Assembly (NCBI GenBank): GCA_028274925.1
Contig: JAQCNR010000464.1
Location: 1-9,183 of the forward strand
Reading direction: 5' to 3'
Origin: Halovenus sp.
GTDB taxonomy: Archaea > Halobacteriota > Halobacteria > Halobacteriales > Haloarculaceae
DNA: 9,183 nt
Made by a program: the position numbers and the translations under genes. Below are positions 6,504 through 9,183 of the stretch, piece after piece. Below the pieces are notes generated by a model that did not search any database, was not told where the DNA came from, and was given only the letters and a program-made list of their open reading frames with translations. Positions within the stretch are counted from its first letter, which is position 1, and the number at the start of each line of letters is the position of its first letter.

Positions 6504-6794
6504 AATTTTTCAAAAACCATACAAGATTCGTGGAAGGTCTGTCTAATCTCCGTGCAAATTTCGTTGCAAATACGATTTTCGTACTGCGGTTCTTCCCCGT
6601 CGGCTAAGTCAGGTTTTTCTCATACGCGATCCGTCATGACGGACTCTGGAGCCCGGTCAAACTGCGACTTCGCGTTGCTCGTCGCGAGCATCGCGGTCGT
6701 ACCGACGACTCCGAAACACTGCCACTCCCTCCGGTCGCGGCAAGCTTTGAGTTCGCTTGAATCGCGAACTCGAAACACCGCGAACGCGCGAGCA

Positions 6795-6811
6795 CGAAAC
6801 ACTATCCTTTT
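6795..6811 (+). promoter_or_regulatory. Probable EF-2 core promoter
   Basis: CGAAAC (a BRE-like sequence) followed by ACTATCCTTTT lies about 30-46 nt upstream of the EF-2 ATG. Transcription would then start a few bases before the ATG, giving a very short leader. No Shine-Dalgarno sequence precedes the ATG, consistent with this. The match to a haloarchaeal TATA box is only moderate. Confidence 0.4.
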
Positions 6812-6840
6812 GACCCTCCTGCCGGTAAGCATCTGTAATA

Positions 6841-9030
6841 ATGGGCCGACGAAAAAAGATCGTACAGGAATGTGAGTCATTGATGAATACTCCGGAGAAT
6901 ATCCGGAACATTGCGATTGCGGCACACGTCGACCACGGGAAGACGACGCTGACGGACAACCTGCTCGCTGGCGCAGGGATGATTTCCGACGACACCGCGG
7001 GCGAACAGCTCGCGATGGACACGGAAGAAGACGAGCAGGAACGTGGGATTACCATCGACGCAGCGAACGTTTCGATGACCCACGAGTACGAGGACACCAA
7101 CCACCTCATCAACCTCATCGACACACCGGGCCACGTGGACTTCGGTGGCGACGTGACACGGGCAATGCGTGCGGTCGACGGCGCGCTCGTGGTGGTCGAC
7201 GCTGTTGAGGGCGCAATGCCACAGACCGAGACTGTGCTGCGACAGGCACTCCGAGAGGGTGTCAAACCAACACTGTTTATCAACAAGGTCGACCGACTTA
7301 TTTCCGAACTGCAGGAAGGTCCCGAGGAGATGCAGCAGCGGATGACCGACGTCATCCGGGACGTCAACGACCTCATTCGCGGGATGACCGAGGAGATGGA
7401 CGACATCACCGAGGACTGGACCGTCTCCGTCGAAGACGGCACCGTCGGCTTCGGTTCTGCGCTCTACAAGTGGGGGGTTTCCCTGCCGTCGATGCAACGC
7501 ACCGGAATGGACTTCGGTGAGATTATCGACCTCGAACAGGCTGACAAACGACAGGAACTCCACGAGCGAACGCCACTGTCGGACGTCGTGCTCGACATGG
7601 TCTGTGAACACTTCCCGAACCCCGTCGACGCCCAGCCTCGTCGTATCCCGCGCGTCTGGCGTGGTGACGCCGAGTCTGAACTCGCAGAGAGCATGCGTCT
7701 TGTCGACGAGGATGGCGAAGTGGTCTTCATGGTCACAGACATCTCGATGGACCCACACGCCGGCGAAATCGCCACGGGGCGTGTCTTCTCCGGAACCCTC
7801 GAAAAGGGCCAGGAACTCTATGTCTCCGGAACGGTCGGCAAGAACCGCCTCCAGAGCGTCGGTATCTTCATGGGCGGCGAACGCGAGGAGGTCGAGCAGG
7901 TCCCCGCCGGCAACGTCGCGGCGGTGACCGGACTGGCCGACGCAATCGCTGGTTCCACTGTGTCTAGCGTCGAGATGACGCCGTTCGAGACCATCGAGCA
8001 CATCTCGGAGCCAGTTATCACGAAGTCTGTCGAGGCGAAGAACATGGACGACCTGCCGAAACTCATCGAGACGCTGCAGCAGGTCGCAAAGGAGGACCCG
8101 ACCATCGACATCGAAATTAACGAGGACACCGGCGAGCACCTGATTTCCGGACAGGGTGAACTCCACCTCGAAGTCGTCACTCAGCGTATCGAGCGCAACC
8201 AGGGCATCCCGGTGACGACTGGTGAACCGATTGTCGTCTTCCGCGAGGCACCGCAGGAATCCAGCCGCGAAGTCGAGGGAATCTCCCCGAACCGTCACAA
8301 CCGCTTCTACATCACGGTGACGCCGCTTTCGGAGGATGTCGTCGAGACAATTAAACAGGGCAAGGCGTCGATGGACATGCCCGAACTCGAACGGCGTGAG
8401 GCACTACAGGAGGGCGGCCTCGACAAGGACACCTCACAGGAAGTCGAGCACATCCACGGCACAAACATCATCATCGACGACACGAAAGGTATCCAGCACC
8501 TCAACGAGACGATGGAGCTAGTCATCGAAGGATTCGAGGAGGCGCTCAACGACGGCCCACTGGCCGCCGAGCCGGTTCAGGGTTCGCTGATTCGCCTCCA
8601 CGACGCCCGCCTGCACGAGGACGCCATCCACCGCGGTCCGGCACAGGTTATCCCGGCAGTTCGTGAGGCACTGCACAACGCACTCATCGACGCGAAAATC
8701 AAGCTGCTCGAACCGATTCAGCAGGTCCGCATCGACGTGCCCAACGACCACATGGGCGCAGCGAGCGGTGAGATTCAGGGCCGACGTGGCCGCGTTGACG
8801 ACATGTACCAGGAGGGCGACCTGATGGTCGTCGAGGGCGTCGCGCCAGTCGAAGAGATGATCGGCTTCTCCAGCGACATTCGGAGCGCGACCGAGGGTCG
8901 TGCAAGCTGGAACACCGAGAACGCCGGCTTCCAGGTCATGGCCGACAACCTCCAGCCAGAAACTATCCAGATGATCCGCGAGCGAAAGGGTATGAAGACG
9001 GAACTGCCCGAAGCAATCAACTACTTCTAA
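6841..9030 (+). CDS. fusA: Translation elongation factor 2 (aEF-2)
   Basis: The 729-residue protein is full length for archaeal EF-2. This GTPase drives ribosomal translocation in the cytoplasm. GTP-binding motifs: G1 AHVDHGKT (28-35), switch I RGITI with T71, G3 DTPGH (94-98), and G4 NKVD (148-151). Later domains follow, including the domain III segment SGQGELHLEV, domain IV with DAIHRGPAQVIP, and the C-terminal domain V ending LPEAINYF. H597 in the IHRG loop is the expected diphthamide site, the residue ADP-ribosylated by diphtheria-type toxins in archaea and eukaryotes. The start at ATG6841 gives MGRRKKIVQECE, the usual haloarchaeal N-terminus; the in-frame ATG at 6883 would remove it. No SD precedes the gene. 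EF-2 stands alone here, not directly behind rps12-rps7, and is divergent from the lipoprotein operon. Confidence 0.99.
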   Translation: MGRRKKIVQECESLMNTPENIRNIAIAAHVDHGKTTLTDNLLAGAGMISDDTAGEQLAMDTEEDEQERGITIDAANVSMTHEYEDTNHLINLIDTPGHVDFGGDVTRAMRAVDGALVVVDAVEGAMPQTETVLRQALREGVKPTLFINKVDRLISELQEGPEEMQQRMTDVIRDVNDLIRGMTEEMDDITEDWTVSVEDGTVGFGSALYKWGVSLPSMQRTGMDFGEIIDLEQADKRQELHERTPLSDVVLDMVCEHFPNPVDAQPRRIPRVWRGDAESELAESMRLVDEDGEVVFMVTDISMDPHAGEIATGRVFSGTLEKGQELYVSGTVGKNRLQSVGIFMGGEREEVEQVPAGNVAAVTGLADAIAGSTVSSVEMTPFETIEHISEPVITKSVEAKNMDDLPKLIETLQQVAKEDPTIDIEINEDTGEHLISGQGELHLEVVTQRIERNQGIPVTTGEPIVVFREAPQESSREVEGISPNRHNRFYITVTPLSEDVVETIKQGKASMDMPELERREALQEGGLDKDTSQEVEHIHGTNIIIDDTKGIQHLNETMELVIEGFEEALNDGPLAAEPVQGSLIRLHDARLHEDAIHRGPAQVIPAVREALHNALIDAKIKLLEPIQQVRIDVPNDHMGAASGEIQGRRGRVDDMYQEGDLMVVEGVAPVEEMIGFSSDIRSATEGRASWNTENAGFQVMADNLQPETIQMIRERKGMKTELPEAINYF

Positions 9031-9037
9031 GCTACCA

Positions 9038-9069
9038 CCTTTTTTCCGTTCGGGTCGCCAGAGGCGACC
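9038..9069 (+). terminator. Probable EF-2 transcription terminator region
   Basis: A run of six T (9040-9045) begins ten bases after the EF-2 stop codon, as expected for archaeal T-tract termination. A perfect 7-bp hairpin, GGTCGCC-AGA-GGCGACC, follows at 9053-9069. Because it lies after the T-run, it is more likely a 3'-end or backup structure than the stem of a bacterial-type terminator. Confidence 0.5.
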
Positions 9070-9183
9070 ACTCACGGCAAAAACGTGGGCGAAAAATGCT
9101 GAACGCTCACTGCTCACGGGTCGTTCCTCCCCGTTCGCTTCGAGGTCTTCATTCGGTCGACCTCGCGACGTTCGCGTTCAGTG
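9070..9183. other. Intergenic tail, no gene seen
   Basis: Beyond the hairpin I see no coding frame with haloarchaeal character. The stretch has an inverted repeat CGAGGTC/GACCTCG (9141-9147 and 9159-9165) and repeated fragments of the CGAACG/CTCAC kind common in haloarchaeal spacers. Confidence 0.5.

Larger units (their letters stand above)
6472..6840. other. Divergent intergenic region with several dyads
   Basis: These 369 bases lie between the start codons of the lipoprotein operon (leftward) and EF-2 (rightward). The left half (6491-6600) is markedly AT-rich compared with the rest of the window. Visible elements: inverted repeats TGCAA-N6-TTGCA (6553-6568), TACGA-TTT-TCGTA (6571-6583), the 14-bp palindrome TCCGTCATGACGGA (6630-6643), TGCTCG-TCG-CGAGCA (6676-6690) and GAGTTCGC-N7-GCGAACTC (6749-6771), plus three copies of CGAAACAC (6712, 6771, 6795). 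Open frames here have no coding character, and I see no convincing gene. Confidence 0.7.

Noticed and set aside
6472..6513. Upstream ATG6513 as the lipoprotein start
   Set aside because: It would place 14 residues before the Tat signal and lie upstream of the TATA-like element; ATG6471 fits both.
6552..6875. 107-codon plus-strand frame in the divergent intergenic region
   Set aside because: It is basic and Arg/Ser-rich, has no RBS, covers the EF-2 promoter and overlaps the EF-2 start in another frame.
6877..8298. 473-codon minus-strand open frame opposite EF-2
   Set aside because: It is antisense to a certain, conserved gene, with no recognisable domain and no promoter or RBS.

Overview
The window is haloarchaeal (class Halobacteria) chromosome. 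The DNA is GC-rich, the predicted proteins are very acidic, one gene is an archaeal EF-2 of the haloarchaeal type, and the Tat-dependent lipoprotein signal is typical of the group. I cannot name the genus from sequence alone.

Layout, left to right. (1) Bases 1-186 hold the C-terminal tail of Mre11 (plus strand, cut by the window edge). It overlaps by 4 nt the GTG start of rad50 (183-2870), so this is a classic mre11-rad50 DNA-break-repair operon. (2) Converging on rad50, with stop codons overlapping by 4 nt, is a minus-strand gene (2867-3631) for a haloarchaeal protein with an HEFAH zinc-protease-like motif. (3) Upstream of it on the same strand is a tight three-gene operon, transcribed right to left from about 6471 to 3695. 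It encodes a Tat-exported lipoprotein with a spondin-type domain and two Met/Asp repeat tracts, then a membrane-anchored sulfite-oxidase-family molybdopterin oxidoreductase, then a small three-helix membrane protein. (4) A 369-bp divergent intergenic region (6472-6840) is rich in small dyads. (5) The EF-2 gene follows (6841-9030, plus strand), with a T-tract and a hairpin downstream.

The housekeeping parts (Mre11-Rad50 and EF-2) look normal. The most interesting part is the middle operon. The Moco enzyme appears to have five transmembrane helices, with a twin-arginine motif just before the last one, so its folded Mo domain may be exported by Tat after Sec inserts helices 1-4. Its partner is a Met-rich acidic lipoprotein on the same, outer face of the membrane. 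One testable idea is that this is an extracellular redox module in which an exposed methionine-rich lipoprotein is a substrate, sink or electron partner of the Mo enzyme. That functional link is inference. The gene order, spacing, export signals and repeats are visible in the sequence.

No tRNA, rRNA, CRISPR array, insertion sequence or integrase was seen.
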